Source of the DNA: Rubrivivax sp.
GTDB lineage: Bacteria; Pseudomonadota; Gammaproteobacteria; Burkholderiales; Burkholderiaceae_C
Assembly (NCBI GenBank): GCA_019635285.1
Contig: JAHBZS010000017.1
Coordinates: forward strand, 1-64,000
Reading direction: 5' to 3'
Length of the DNA: 64,000 nt
Numbering within the stretch: position 1 is the first letter of the stretch; each line of letters starts with the position of its first letter. Position numbers and translations under genes: made by a program. A model generated the notes under the pieces. The model had not been told where the DNA came from. It saw only the letters and a program-made list of their open reading frames with translations, and did not search any database. Below are positions 42,286 through 50,242 of the stretch, piece by piece.

Positions 42286-43458
42286 ATGCGCAAGCTCTGG
42301 CTCCTGTTCGCCCAGACGGTGACCGTCGGCCTGGGGCTGTGGTTCGTGGTCGCCACGATGCAGCCGCACTGGCTGCCGGCAACGGCGCCGCGCGCCACGC
42401 CCGCGCCCCAGATTGCGGCACCGGTCGAGCCGCTGCCGCCCGTGACGCCGCAAGCCGCGTCGGCGGCCGCAACGACCAGCTACAGCCACGCCGCCAAACG
42501 AGCGGCGCCATCCGTGGTGAGCATCGTCGCCAGCAAGACCGCGCGCGGTCGCGGCGCGGCCGACGACCCCTGGTTCCGCCACTTCTTCGGCAACGAGCGC
42601 GGGCCGCAGACGCAGACCGGCCTGGGTTCGGGCGTGATCGTGTCCGCCGACGGCTACCTGCTGACCAACAACCATGTGGTCGAAGGCGCCAGCGACATCG
42701 ACGTGCAGCTCGCCGACGGCCGCCAGGCGCGGGCGCGGCTGGTCGGCACCGACCCCGAGACCGACCTGGCGCTGCTGCAGATCCAGTTGGACGGCCTGCC
42801 GGCGATTGCGCTGGGCGACATGCGGGCCCTGCAGGTCGGCGACGTGGTGCTGGCCATCGGCAACCCCTTCAACGTGGGCCAGACCGTCACCTCCGGCATC
42901 GTCAGCGCGCTGGGGCGCAACCGCCTCGGCCTGTCCACGTTCGAGAACTTCATCCAGACCGATGCGGCGATCAACCCCGGCAACTCCGGCGGCGCGCTCG
43001 TCGATGCCGACGGCCGGCTGGTCGGCATCAACACGGCCATCTACAGCCGCAGCGGCGGCAGCATGGGCATCGGCTTCGCCATTCCCGTGGACACCGCGCG
43101 CTCCGTCGTGCAGGCGCTGCTGCGCGACGGCCAGGTGACCCGCGGCTGGATCGGCGTGGAGCCGCGCGACCTGAGCCCGGAACTCGCCGCCAGCCTGCGC
43201 CTGACGGTGACGCAAGGCGTGCTGATCACCGGTGTGCTGCAGGACGGGCCGGCCAGCCGCGGCGGCATGCGCCCCGGCGATGTGGTCGTCGCCATCGGCG
43301 GCACCGAGGTCCTGAACACCGCCGAGTTGCTGGCCGCGGTGGCGGCGCTTCAGCCGCAGTCGGTGGCCAGCGTCGCGGTGCGGCGCGGCGCGCAGGCGCT
43401 GCAGCTCCATCTGACGGTGGCGCAGCGGCCGAAGCCGCTGCGACGCAGCGGCGAGTAG
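42286..43458 (+). CDS. trypsin-like periplasmic serine protease, DegS/HtrA type
   Basis: A 390-residue membrane-anchored protease. An N-terminal hydrophobic segment (5-25) acts as signal anchor. The catalytic triad is in TNNHVVEG (His), DPETDLALLQ (Asp) and NPGNSGGAL (Ser). One C-terminal PDZ domain (from about residue 290, QGVLITGVLQDGPASRGG and RPGDVVVAI) follows. A single PDZ and anchor resemble DegS, the envelope-stress site-1 protease, though HtrA-like quality control is equally possible. It ends 1 bp before the convergent tatC. Confidence 0.9.
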   Translation: MRKLWLLFAQTVTVGLGLWFVVATMQPHWLPATAPRATPAPQIAAPVEPLPPVTPQAASAAATTSYSHAAKRAAPSVVSIVASKTARGRGAADDPWFRHFFGNERGPQTQTGLGSGVIVSADGYLLTNNHVVEGASDIDVQLADGRQARARLVGTDPETDLALLQIQLDGLPAIALGDMRALQVGDVVLAIGNPFNVGQTVTSGIVSALGRNRLGLSTFENFIQTDAAINPGNSGGALVDADGRLVGINTAIYSRSGGSMGIGFAIPVDTARSVVQALLRDGQVTRGWIGVEPRDLSPELAASLRLTVTQGVLITGVLQDGPASRGGMRPGDVVVAIGGTEVLNTAELLAAVAALQPQSVASVAVRRGAQALQLHLTVAQRPKPLRRSGE

Positions 43459-43459
43459 T

Positions 43460-44260
43460 TCAGGCCGCGCCGTCGGCCTTGGTCTGCTGTTCGGCGTCCG
43501 GCGCCTGCGTGTGCTTGATGAACAGCTTCGCGCTCCAGATGCCGAACTCGTAGAGCAGCACCATGGGGATGGCCAGCGCCAGCTGCGACACCACGTCCGG
43601 CGGCGTGATGACGGCGGCGACGATGAAGGCGCCGACGATGAAGTAGCCGCGCCAGGCCTTCAACTGGTCGACCGACACCACGCCCAGCCGCGCCAGCACG
43701 ACCACCGCCACCGGCACCTCGAAAGCCGCGCCGAAGGCGATGAACATGGTCATCACGAAGCTCAGGTAGGCCTCGATGTCCGGCGCCGCGGTGATGCTCT
43801 TCGGCGCGAAGCTCTGGATGAACTTGAACACCTGGCCGAACACCAGGAAGTAGCAGAAGGCCACGCCCAAGAAGAACAGCACCGTGCTGGAGATGACCAG
43901 CGGCAGCACCATCTTCTTCTCGTGGCTGTACAGCCCCGGCGCGACGAAGGCCCACACCTGGTAGAGCACCACCGGCAGTGCCAGCAGAAAGGCCGCCAGC
44001 AGCGTGATCTTCAGCGGCACCAGGAACGGCGAGATCACGTTGGTGGCGATCATCGTCGCACCGGCCGGCAGGTGCGACACCAGCGGCGAGGCCAGCATGT
44101 CGTACAACGGCCCCGAGCCGGGCCAGACCAGCAACACGCCGAAGGCGATGCCGACGGCGATGAGCGCGCGGATCAGCCGGTCGCGCAGTTCGATCAGGTG
44201 CGAGACGAACGGTGCTTCGGTGCCTGCAAGTTCGTCCTGGTCCTTGCCGGGTTCGCTCAC
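43460..44260 (-). CDS. tatC: Sec-independent translocase subunit TatC
   Basis: A 266-residue six-helix membrane protein that recognises twin-arginine signals. FVSHLIELRDRLIRALI is the conserved N-terminal motif, and PGLYSHEKKMVLP and FGAAFEVPVAVVVLARLG are also typical. The start is taken as GTG at 44260 (VSEPGKDQDE); the ORF reads further upstream but without conservation. The order tatA-tatB-tatC is complete. A Tat substrate candidate in this window is the Rieske protein PetA. Confidence 0.93.
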   Translation of the reverse strand: MSEPGKDQDELAGTEAPFVSHLIELRDRLIRALIAVGIAFGVLLVWPGSGPLYDMLASPLVSHLPAGATMIATNVISPFLVPLKITLLAAFLLALPVVLYQVWAFVAPGLYSHEKKMVLPLVISSTVLFFLGVAFCYFLVFGQVFKFIQSFAPKSITAAPDIEAYLSFVMTMFIAFGAAFEVPVAVVVLARLGVVSVDQLKAWRGYFIVGAFIVAAVITPPDVVSQLALAIPMVLLYEFGIWSAKLFIKHTQAPDAEQQTKADGAA

Positions 44261-44339
44261 AGGGGCACCCTCGCGTGGCGCGCGGCGCACCCGGGTGGAG
44301 CGGAACGCCCGACGCGGGGCGGGCGGCAGGCGGCGGCGT

Positions 44340-44810
44340 TCATCGCTGCGGCGGCCTGAAGCGGGCCACGCGCGCCGCGCCCGACTGCGCACGCGTGCGG
44401 ATGCCGTGGCGCTGCTTGTACCAGAGCGGCGTGGCGCCGCGCTTGAGCCGCCAGCGCTTGTTGGGATGCTTGTACTGCGGGGTCGGCGTGTCCAGCGGCG
44501 TGGTCGTCGCACCGTCCGAGCCCGACATCTCGGACCAGCTCGATTCGATGGACGCGCCGGCCTGCTGCACCTCGGTGCGCACGCTGCTTTCGACGTCGCG
44601 GGCCGCGTCCTCGAACTGCGTCTTCATCTTCTTCAGTTCGTCGAGCTCGATCGAGCGGTTGACTTCCGCCTTGACGTCGGCCACATAGCGCTGCGCCTTG
44701 CCCAGCATGTGGCCCACAGTGCGCGCCACGCGCGGCAGCTTCTCCGGCCCGATGACGATCAACGCCACCGCGCCGATGAGCGCGAGCTTGTCGAAGCCGA
44801 AATCGATCAC
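44340..44810 (-). CDS. tatB: Sec-independent translocase subunit TatB
   Basis: A 156-residue single-span protein. The N-terminal [20 protein letters not shown] holds the membrane helix with the conserved Gly-Pro-Glu hinge, followed by an amphipathic helix to about residue 70. The basic C-terminal tail is long, as in other betaproteobacteria. The start is GTG at 44810 (GTG ATC GAT), 6 nt after the tatA stop. Confidence 0.92.
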   Translation of the reverse strand: MIDFGFDKLALIGAVALIVIGPEKLPRVARTVGHMLGKAQRYVADVKAEVNRSIELDELKKMKTQFEDAARDVESSVRTEVQQAGASIESSWSEMSGSDGATTTPLDTPTPQYKHPNKRWRLKRGATPLWYKQRHGIRTRAQSGAARVARFRPPQR

Positions 44811-44816
44811 ACGGGG

Positions 44817-45059
44817 TCAGGACTTGGTCCGTGCCTCGACGTCGACGGTGTTGGCGGCGTTCTTGTTGGCGCCGACCTGCGGCGCCGGTGCGCCGGCATC
44901 GGCCTCGGCCGCGCCTTCGCTGCCGCTCTTCATGCCGTCCTTGAAGCCCTTGACGGCACCGCCCAGGTCACTGCCGATGTTCTTCAGCTTCTTGGTGCCG
45001 AAGATCAACACCACCACCAACAACACGATCAGCCAGTGCCAGATGCTGAACGAACCCAT
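44817..45059 (-). CDS. tatA: Sec-independent translocase subunit TatA
   Basis: An 80-residue pore-forming subunit: [20 protein letters not shown] is the membrane helix and hinge, then the amphipathic helix [15 protein letters not shown] and a short acidic tail. A GGAGAT ribosome site precedes the ATG. A TAGAAT at 45088-45093 upstream might be a promoter internal to the run. Confidence 0.93.
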   Translation of the reverse strand: MGSFSIWHWLIVLLVVVLIFGTKKLKNIGSDLGGAVKGFKDGMKSGSEGAAEADAGAPAPQVGANKNAANTVDVEARTKS

Positions 45060-45098
45060 GTCATATCTCCTGCGGCAAACTGCGCCGATTCTAGGGTC

Positions 45099-45446
45099 TC
45101 AACCTTTTGCCCACGGGCGGGGGCCGCCCATCACGTGCATGTGCAGGTGCTGCACTTCCTGGCGGCCGTCCGGGCCGGTGTTGATCAGGGTGCGAAAGCC
45201 ATTGACCACGCCCAGCTCGCGCATCAGGCGCGGCGCCAGCCCCAGCATGCGGCCGAGCAGCGCGTCGTGCTCGGGGCGCACGTCGTAGTGCGTGGCGAGG
45301 TGCTCCTTGGGGATGATCAGCACGTGCACCGGTGCCCACGGGTTGATGTCGTGGAAGGCCAGAAGTTCCGGGTCCTCGTAGGCCTTCTTCGAGGGGATCT
45401 TGCCTTCGACGATCTTGCAGAAGATGCAATCGGGGTCGTGATTCAT
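45099..45446 (-). CDS. hinT: HIT family nucleotide hydrolase (HinT type)
   Basis: A 115-residue purine nucleoside phosphoramidase-like protein. CIFCKIVEGKIPS opens it and the histidine triad is HLHMHVMGG near the C-terminus. The ATG at 45446 is preceded by AGAGGA, which overlaps the left CTAG of the MITE-like element, so the insertion left its ribosome site intact but separated it from DUF4870 and the his genes. It keeps its usual place before tatABC. Confidence 0.92.
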   Translation of the reverse strand: MNHDPDCIFCKIVEGKIPSKKAYEDPELLAFHDINPWAPVHVLIIPKEHLATHYDVRPEHDALLGRMLGLAPRLMRELGVVNGFRTLINTGPDGRQEVQHLHMHVMGGPRPWAKG

Positions 45447-45459
45447 CGCGGTCCTCTAG

Positions 45460-45489
45460 TGTCCTGTCCCGGAAATAACTGGCATTTCG
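45460..45489 (+). repeat. left terminal inverted repeat of the MITE-like element
   Basis: Thirty bases identical to the reverse complement of 45698-45727. Including the flanking CTAG the perfect match is 34 bp. Confidence 0.9.
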
Positions 45490-45587
45490 CTGCGCCGTAT
45501 CGGGGCGCAGGCTAGGCGCGGTCGCGGGTCAAGCCTGGACGGCTTGACCCGTGGCCGCAACAACGCATGCGCCCCGATACGGCGCAG
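45490..45587. repeat. first internal hairpin of the MITE-like element
   Basis: Arms CTGCGCCGTATCGGGGCGCA (45490-45509) and its reverse complement at 45568-45587 enclose CGGGTCAAGCC (45525-45535) and GGCTTGACCCG (45541-45551) with a 5-nt loop. Confidence 0.85.
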
Positions 45588-45602
45588 CCCGCAGGGTTCG
45601 GC

Positions 45603-45690
45603 CTCTGCGGGGCCCTCGCCGTCCGTCCGAACAGGGGCAAGACGCCCAGTCTTGCCCCTGTTCGCCCAGCCGCCGATCATCCCCGCAGAG
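45603..45690. repeat. second internal hairpin of the MITE-like element
   Basis: Arms CTCTGCGGGG (45603-45612) and CCCCGCAGAG (45681-45690) enclose a 15-bp stem, CGAACAGGGGCAAGA (45628-45642) with TCTTGCCCCTGTTCG (45650-45664), and a 7-nt loop. It could act as a terminator or block to read-through. Confidence 0.85.
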
Positions 45691-45697
45691 ACTCGAA

Positions 45698-45727
45698 CGA
45701 AATGCCAGTTATTTCCGGGACAGGACA
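45698..45727 (-). repeat. right terminal inverted repeat of the MITE-like element
   Basis: Perfect inverted copy of 45460-45489. The CTAG that follows supplies the TAG stop codon of the DUF4870 gene. Confidence 0.9.
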
Positions 45728-46102
45728 CTAGGGCATCGGCTGGTTGGCGTTGAGGTTCATCCAGCCGCGCACGATGCGGTAGAGGAACCAGATGGAGATC
45801 ACGCCCCAGGCGATCCAGCCGGGGACGAGCAGCAGCAGCCACAGCGGCGCGGTCACCAGGTACAGCCCCGCGGCCCACAGCACGGTGCGGATGCGCCAGC
45901 GGAAATGTGATTCCTGCCAGGTGCCGATGGCGCTGTCCTTCTTCACCAGGTCGATGACGAAGGCCACGATCAGCAGGGCCACGCTGGCCTGCGCGCCCGG
46001 CATCACCGCGCCGATGGCGACGACCAGATGCAGAAAGTAGCTGACATGCCCGATGTTCTTCAGCGTGGTTTCGCGCTCGTCGAGCTGGACGATCTGGTTC
46101 AT
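45728..46102 (-). CDS. DUF4870-like small membrane protein
   Basis: A 124-residue protein with three hydrophobic segments (about 20-38, 42-55, 72-100) and an N-terminal [20 protein letters not shown], as in the DUF4870-like proteins that follow hisE in betaproteobacteria. Function unknown. Its ATG overlaps the hisE stop (ATGA). Its TAG stop lies in the CTAG bordering the MITE-like element, so the protein is complete despite the insertion. Confidence 0.8.
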   Translation of the reverse strand: MNQIVQLDERETTLKNIGHVSYFLHLVVAIGAVMPGAQASVALLIVAFVIDLVKKDSAIGTWQESHFRWRIRTVLWAAGLYLVTAPLWLLLLVPGWIAWGVISIWFLYRIVRGWMNLNANQPMP

Positions 46103-46449
46103 GTGCCCTCACCCTCCCTGGCCTTCAACTTGCGGGCGGCGAACTCCTCCAGGCCCGATTGCCCCTCGCGACGCTGCAGTTCGGCCAGCACGTCGGCGGG
46201 CTTCAGCCCGGCGTGCGCCAGCAGCAGCATGCAATGGAACCACAGGTCGGCAACCTCGTAGACGATCTTGTGGCGGTCGCCGTCCTTGCCGGCCATGACC
46301 GTTTCGGTGGCTTCCTCGCCGATCTTCTTCAAGATGGCGTCGCCCCCCTTGGAAAACAAGCGCGCGACATAACTCTTGTCGGCATCGCCGCCACGGCGCG
46401 CCTCGATGACCGCGGCCAGCCGCGCCAGCGTGTCGTCGCCGCTGCTCAT
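46099..46449 (-). CDS. hisE: phosphoribosyl-ATP pyrophosphatase
   Basis: A 116-residue all-helical MazG-like enzyme that hydrolyses phosphoribosyl-ATP in the second step of histidine synthesis. [20 protein letters not shown] and [12 protein letters not shown] carry the metal-binding acidic residues; [14 protein letters not shown] follows. ATG at 46449 overlaps the hisI stop (ATGA). Separate HisE and HisI proteins are normal for this group. Confidence 0.93.
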   Translation of the reverse strand: MSSGDDTLARLAAVIEARRGGDADKSYVARLFSKGGDAILKKIGEEATETVMAGKDGDRHKIVYEVADLWFHCMLLLAHAGLKPADVLAELQRREGQSGLEEFAARKLKAREGEGT

Positions 46450-46844
46450 TTGTAGATCCGCTCCGGGTCGACCAGCACCGGTTCCACATCGTGCCAAGCG
46501 CCATCCCGGTAGCGACGGAAGAAGCAGCTGTGGCGTCCGGTATGGCAGGCAATCGAAGGTTCCGCGGGGTCGTGCCCCAACTGCGTCACCTTCAGCAGCA
46601 GCACGTCGTTGTCGCAGTCGAGTCGCATCTCGTGCACCTGCTGGAAATGGCCCGATTCCTCGCCCTTATGCCACAGACGCCGCCGCGAGCGGCTCCAGTA
46701 CACCGCCTGGCCGCTCTCGGCCGTGCGCGCCAGCGCCTCGCGGTTCATGAAGGCGAACATCAGCACGTCGTTGCTGCCCAGCTCCTGCGCGATCACCGGC
46801 AGCAGCCCCTGCGCATCCCACTTGACCTCGTCCAGCCAGTCCAT
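46446..46844 (-). CDS. hisI: phosphoribosyl-AMP cyclohydrolase
   Basis: A 132-residue zinc enzyme, third step of histidine synthesis. Key motifs are [27 protein letters not shown], and the zinc ligands in [11 protein letters not shown] and [14 protein letters not shown] at 46844 ([10 protein letters not shown]) is preceded by TACACT at 6 nt with a TG extension, suggesting an own leaderless promoter. The rest of the his operon (hisF etc.), usually directly upstream, is absent; mutT lies there instead. Confidence 0.94.
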   Translation of the reverse strand: MDWLDEVKWDAQGLLPVIAQELGSNDVLMFAFMNREALARTAESGQAVYWSRSRRRLWHKGEESGHFQQVHEMRLDCDNDVLLLKVTQLGHDPAEPSIACHTGRHSCFFRRYRDGAWHDVEPVLVDPERIYK

Positions 46845-46850
46845 CGGGGC

Positions 46851-46856
46851 AGTGTA
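46851..46856 (-). promoter_or_regulatory. possible extended -10 of hisI
   Basis: TGC then TACACT on the minus strand, ending 6 nt before the hisI ATG at 46844. Confidence 0.4.
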
Positions 46857-46860
46857 GCAA

Positions 46861-47289
46861 TCAGCCTGCGTGCGTCGGCCCCGCAAAGCCCTGGTCCGCG
46901 GCGAACCATTGCAGCACCGGCACGGTGCCCGGCAGCACCGGCTGCACCTGCACCGGCAAGGTCTGCCAGGCCATCGCCTGGCGCTCGCGCATCTCGAATT
47001 CACCCTGCCAGTCGAAGACCTTGCAGAAGTGCAGGCGCACGCGGGCATGCGCGTAGTCCACCAGTTCGGTCTTCCACGGCAACGCGGCGCCGATGCGGAT
47101 GCCCAGCTCCTCGTGCAGCTCGCGGCGCAGCGCCTGTTCCACCGTCTCGCCGGCTTCCAGCTTGCCGCCCGGGAACTCCCAGTAACCGGCGTAGACCTTG
47201 CCCTCGGGCCGGCTGGTCAGCAGGAACTTGCCGTCGCGGTCGATGAGCACGCCCACCGCGACGTCGACCGGCACCCGCTCGTCGCTCAT
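46861..47289 (-). CDS. mutT: MutT-type Nudix hydrolase
   Basis: A 142-residue Nudix protein. The N-terminus [21 protein letters not shown] and the Nudix box [24 protein letters not shown] are those of 8-oxo-dGTP diphosphatase MutT, which cleans oxidised dGTP from the nucleotide pool. WEFPGGKLE strengthens this. It lies 88 bp after the DUF815 gene and 16 bp before hisI. Confidence 0.88.
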   Translation of the reverse strand: MSDERVPVDVAVGVLIDRDGKFLLTSRPEGKVYAGYWEFPGGKLEAGETVEQALRRELHEELGIRIGAALPWKTELVDYAHARVRLHFCKVFDWQGEFEMRERQAMAWQTLPVQVQPVLPGTVPVLQWFAADQGFAGPTHAG

Positions 47290-47344
47290 GGCGCTGGCCT
47301 TTGCGCCCAGCGCTGCAGGGCTGGCGCTACGGAGCGGCCCTGCA

Positions 47345-47397
47345 CGTTCAAGCTCGATGCTTTCCGGCCCCGCGCGCTCAAGCGTGATGCCTTCCGG
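47345..47397. repeat. imperfect tandem duplication at the end of the DUF815 gene
   Basis: CGTTCAAGCTCGATGCTTTC (47345 on) and CGCTCAAGCGTGATGCCTTC (47375 on), both followed by CGG, are similar with a 30-bp period. The second copy covers the last codons and stop of the DUF815 gene; the first lies just beyond it. Confidence 0.5.
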
Positions 47398-48250
47398 AAT
47401 AGTCCTTGGCGAACTGATAGGCCACGCGGCCGGAACGCGAGCCGCGCTCCAGCGCCCACACCAGGCTTTCCTGGCGCGCCGCGGCGATGGCCGCCTCGTC
47501 GACGCCGAATCCGCGCAGCCATTGCGCGACGATGGCCAGATATTCCGCCTGCGTGAAGGGGTAGAAGCTGACCCACAGCCCGAAGCGCTCGGACAGCGAG
47601 ATCTTCTCCTCCACCACCTCGCCAGGATGCACCTCGCCGTCCTCGGTGTGCTTGTAGCTCAGGTTCTCCGACATGTACTCGGGCAGCAGATGGCGGCGGT
47701 TGCTGGTGGCGTAGATCAGCACGTTGTCCGACGCCTGCGCCACCGACCCGTCGAGGATCGACTTCAGCGCCTTGTAGCCGGGCTCGCCCTCGTCGAAGCT
47801 CAGGTCGTCGCAGTAGATGATGAAGCGCTCGGGCCGCTCGGCCACCTGCTCGACGATGTCCGGCAGGTCCACCAGGTCCACCTTGTCGACCTCGATCAAG
47901 CGCAGGCCGCGCGGCGCGAATGCATTCAGGCAGGCCTTGATCAGCGAGCTCTTGCCAGTGCCGCGGGCGCCGGTGAGCAGCACGTTGTTGGCGCCATGCC
48001 CGGCGACGAACTGCTCGGTGTTGCGCAGCAAGCGCTCCTTCTGCGGCTCCACCTCCACCAGGTCGTCCAGGCGGATGCGCGCCACATGACGCACCGGCTC
48101 GATGGCGCCGGAACTGCCGCGCCGGCGGTAGCGGAAGGCGATCGACGCGTTCCAGTCAGGCGCGGACAGCGGCTGTGGCAGCACCGCTTCGACGCGCGCC
48201 AGCAGGGATTCGGCACGCGCCAGCAACGATTCGAGGGCGTTGGCATTCAT
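47378..48250 (-). CDS. DUF815 family P-loop ATPase
   Basis: A 290-residue AAA-type ATPase. Walker A is LLTGARGTGKSSLIKA near residue 93, Walker B is IIYCDDLSFDEGE near 143, and ATSNRRHLLPEYMSEN is the sensor region typical of DUF815. Function not established. The ATG at 48250 overlaps the pdeM stop (ATGA). A TACACT hexamer 6 nt before the ATG, inside pdeM, may give an internal promoter. Confidence 0.87.
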   Translation of the reverse strand: MNANALESLLARAESLLARVEAVLPQPLSAPDWNASIAFRYRRRGSSGAIEPVRHVARIRLDDLVEVEPQKERLLRNTEQFVAGHGANNVLLTGARGTGKSSLIKACLNAFAPRGLRLIEVDKVDLVDLPDIVEQVAERPERFIIYCDDLSFDEGEPGYKALKSILDGSVAQASDNVLIYATSNRRHLLPEYMSENLSYKHTEDGEVHPGEVVEEKISLSERFGLWVSFYPFTQAEYLAIVAQWLRGFGVDEAAIAAARQESLVWALERGSRSGRVAYQFAKDYSGRHHA

Positions 48251-48912
48251 GCCGCCAGTGTAGGCTGCGGCAGCGGCGCCACCGTGTCGCCGGCGACCAC
48301 GAACACCCGTTCGCCGGGCTGCGCGCGCACCGCATGCATGCCGGTGAAGGCACCGAAGGCCGGCAGCACACCGACGCGCGCGCCGAAGTGGAAACACGGC
48401 AGCCGCAGGCGTTGATGCGCCGCGCCGCCGAGCACCACGCACGGGTGCAGATGCCCGGCCAGCACGTAGCCGTCGGCCCGCGCCTGCGGATGGTGGCAAA
48501 GCCGCAGGCCGCCCAGGGCCAGCGGCTCGTCGACCACCTGCACGCCCAGCTCCGGCGGCGGGTCGCCGGCACGCGCGTCATGGTTGCCGCGCACCAGCAG
48601 CAGGTCTAGCGCGGCATGCGCGCGGCGCCATTGCGCCAGCGCCTGCAGGGTCGCCGGCACGCGGCCCTGCGCGGAATGCAGCAGGTCGCCCAGGAAGACC
48701 ACGCGGCGCGCCCCGCTGGCCGCCACCGCCTCGCTGAGCACTTGCAGGTTCTGCTCCGTCGTGCCGCGCGGCACCGGCACGCCCAGGCGGCGGAAGCTGG
48801 CCGCCTTGCCGAAGTGCAGGTCGGCCACCAGCAGACAGCGCTCCTGCGTCAACAACGCCGCGCGCTGCGGCAGCAGCGCCAGCGGCGCGCCGCCGACCTC
48901 GACTTCGAGCAT
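48247..48912 (-). CDS. pdeM: ligase-associated DNA damage response endonuclease PdeM
   Basis: A 221-residue calcineurin-like metallophosphoesterase. The metal-binding motifs are VADLHFGKAASFRR, FLGDLLHS, LVRGNHD and GHLHP. PdeM normally accompanies an ATP-dependent ligase, a ligase-associated exonuclease and Lhr helicase; the exonuclease is at 78-1142. The gene lies 7 nt after slmA and overlaps the DUF815 ATPase. ATG at 48912 is chosen; the extension to 48990 would overlap slmA. Confidence 0.87.
   Translation of the reverse strand: MLEVEVGGAPLALLPQRAALLTQERCLLVADLHFGKAASFRRLGVPVPRGTTEQNLQVLSEAVAASGARRVVFLGDLLHSAQGRVPATLQALAQWRRAHAALDLLLVRGNHDARAGDPPPELGVQVVDEPLALGGLRLCHHPQARADGYVLAGHLHPCVVLGGAAHQRLRLPCFHFGARVGVLPAFGAFTGMHAVRAQPGERVFVVAGDTVAPLPQPTLAA
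48257..48262 (-). promoter_or_regulatory. possible -10 of the DUF815 gene
   Basis: TACACT on the minus strand within the 3' end of pdeM, 6 nt before the ATG at 48250. Confidence 0.3.
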
Positions 48913-48919
48913 CGCGGCG

Positions 48920-49630
48920 TCAGGCGGCCAGCCGCCGCAGCGCCAGGTCCAGATGTTCGGTGGGCAACCGCTTGAAGCCGGAGCGCGCATAGCGCTGCAG
49001 CCGGCCGACGGTGAGTGCGGTCAGCGCCGAGGCCAGCGCCTGGGCGTCGACCGTCGGCGTGGCCGAGCCGGCGGCTTCGGCCGCCAGCCGCAGCGACTGC
49101 CGCAGCTGTGATTCGACGCGGTCGAAGAACAGGTTCATGCGCGCGGTCAGCCGCTCGTGCTCGAAGACCAGCGCATCGCCCACCATGACGCGCGTCATGC
49201 CCGGGTTCTTCTCGCCGAACTGCAGCAGCACGGCGACGATGCGCTGCGTCTGCTCGGCGCCGCCGCTTTCGCGCTCGACGATCTGGTTGACCAGCGTGAA
49301 GACGCTGGACTCGATGAACTCGATCAGCCCTTCGAACATCTGCGCCTTGCTGGCGAAGTGGCGGTACAGCGCCGCCTCGCTGACCGACAGCCGCGCCGCC
49401 AGCGCCGCCGTGGTGATGCGCTCGGCGCCCGGCTGTTCGAGCATCGTGGCCAGTGTCTGCAGGATCTGCACCCGGCGCTCGCCCGGCTTGGGGCGTTTGC
49501 GCGTGCGCGCCGGCGGCGTCACTGCCTCGGGGGCGGCATCGGTGTCGGCGACGGCGGGAGGCCGCTCTTCCGGCAGGTCCTGCACGGCGGCGGCCTCGGT
49601 GGCCCCAGGGCTCTGCGGGGTGTCGGACAT
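48920..49630 (-). CDS. slmA: nucleoid occlusion factor SlmA (TetR family)
   Basis: A 236-residue TetR-fold protein. After an N-terminal low-complexity extension of about 40 residues, the HTH is at about 50-95 (ERITTAALAARLSVSEAALYRHFASKAQ-type sequence), and FEGLIEFIESSVFTLVNQI opens the dimer domain. SlmA blocks FtsZ assembly over the chromosome. The HYFASK-like recognition helix and body match SlmA rather than drug-efflux regulators. The extension makes it longer than E. coli SlmA. It starts the long minus-strand run to tatC. Confidence 0.88.
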   Translation of the reverse strand: MSDTPQSPGATEAAAVQDLPEERPPAVADTDAAPEAVTPPARTRKRPKPGERRVQILQTLATMLEQPGAERITTAALAARLSVSEAALYRHFASKAQMFEGLIEFIESSVFTLVNQIVERESGGAEQTQRIVAVLLQFGEKNPGMTRVMVGDALVFEHERLTARMNLFFDRVESQLRQSLRLAAEAAGSATPTVDAQALASALTALTVGRLQRYARSGFKRLPTEHLDLALRRLAA

Positions 49631-49730
49631 GGCTGTCGGCTGCTCTGCGGCTTCAGGTGCCGGCAGATTCTTGCATAGCGGGCAGAGGCCTCCGTGTGCA
49701 GGTAAACACTGACTTCGGCCAGCCGCGAGC

Positions 49731-50204
49731 TCAGCCCTGCGGATGTGTCGGGTCGATCCAGCGCACGTCTTCCGGCCGCTCGGCCGGCTCGATGTCCAGG
49801 TTGACGGCCACCGCCTCGCCGTCGCTGCGCACCAGCACGCATTCCAGGGTCTGGTCGGCGCTGGCATTGATCTCCTGGTGCGGCACGAAGGGCGGCACGT
49901 AGATGAAGTCGCCGGGCCCGGCCTCGGCGACGAACTCCAGCGCCTCGCCCCAGCGCATGCGCGCCCGGCCCTTGACCACGTAGATCACGCTTTCCAGCGG
50001 GCCGTGGTGATGCGCGCCGGTCTTGGCATTGGGATGGATGTGCACGGTGCCGGCCCACAGCTTCTGCGCGCCGACGCGCGCGAAGTTGATCGCCGCCTTG
50101 CGGTCCATGCCCGGGGTCTGTGCGGTATTCGGGTCCAGACGGTCGCCGGGAATGACGCGCACGCCATCGTGCTTCCAGGCAGCTGGGGTCGGGGTGTCGC
50201 TCAT
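49731..50204 (-). CDS. cupin domain protein
   Basis: A 157-residue single-domain cupin. Motif 1 with metal-binding histidines is HIHPNAKTGAHHHG near 58-71, with the Glu in ESVIYVVKG; motif 2 contains DFIYVPPFVPHQE. It binds a metal and presumably a small ligand; no specific function can be assigned. It lies between the HAD phosphatase gene and slmA. ATG at 50204 is chosen over 50234. Confidence 0.82.
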   Translation of the reverse strand: MSDTPTPAAWKHDGVRVIPGDRLDPNTAQTPGMDRKAAINFARVGAQKLWAGTVHIHPNAKTGAHHHGPLESVIYVVKGRARMRWGEALEFVAEAGPGDFIYVPPFVPHQEINASADQTLECVLVRSDGEAVAVNLDIEPAERPEDVRWIDPTHPQG

Positions 50205-50242
50205 GGTCGGGCTCCGCGCGGGGGAAGGGATCATTCTGCCGC

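Larger units (their letters stand above)
45456..45731. mobile_element. MITE-like element with 30-bp perfect inverted ends, flanked by CTAG
   Basis: A 268-bp element (45460-45727) between DUF4870 and hinT. Its ends are perfect 30-bp inverted repeats beginning TGTCCTGTCCCGG and ending in ACA; they are flanked on both sides by CTAG (45456-45459, 45728-45731), read here as a 4-bp target duplication. It has no transposase ORF. TGT...ACA ends with a CTAG target resemble the IS481 family, so it may be mobilised by such an IS elsewhere. The interior folds into two large hairpins. Confidence 0.75.

Noticed and set aside
45460-45727. A coding gene inside the MITE-like element
   Set aside because: Open frames through it are short and follow the inverted repeats; none resembles a transposase.
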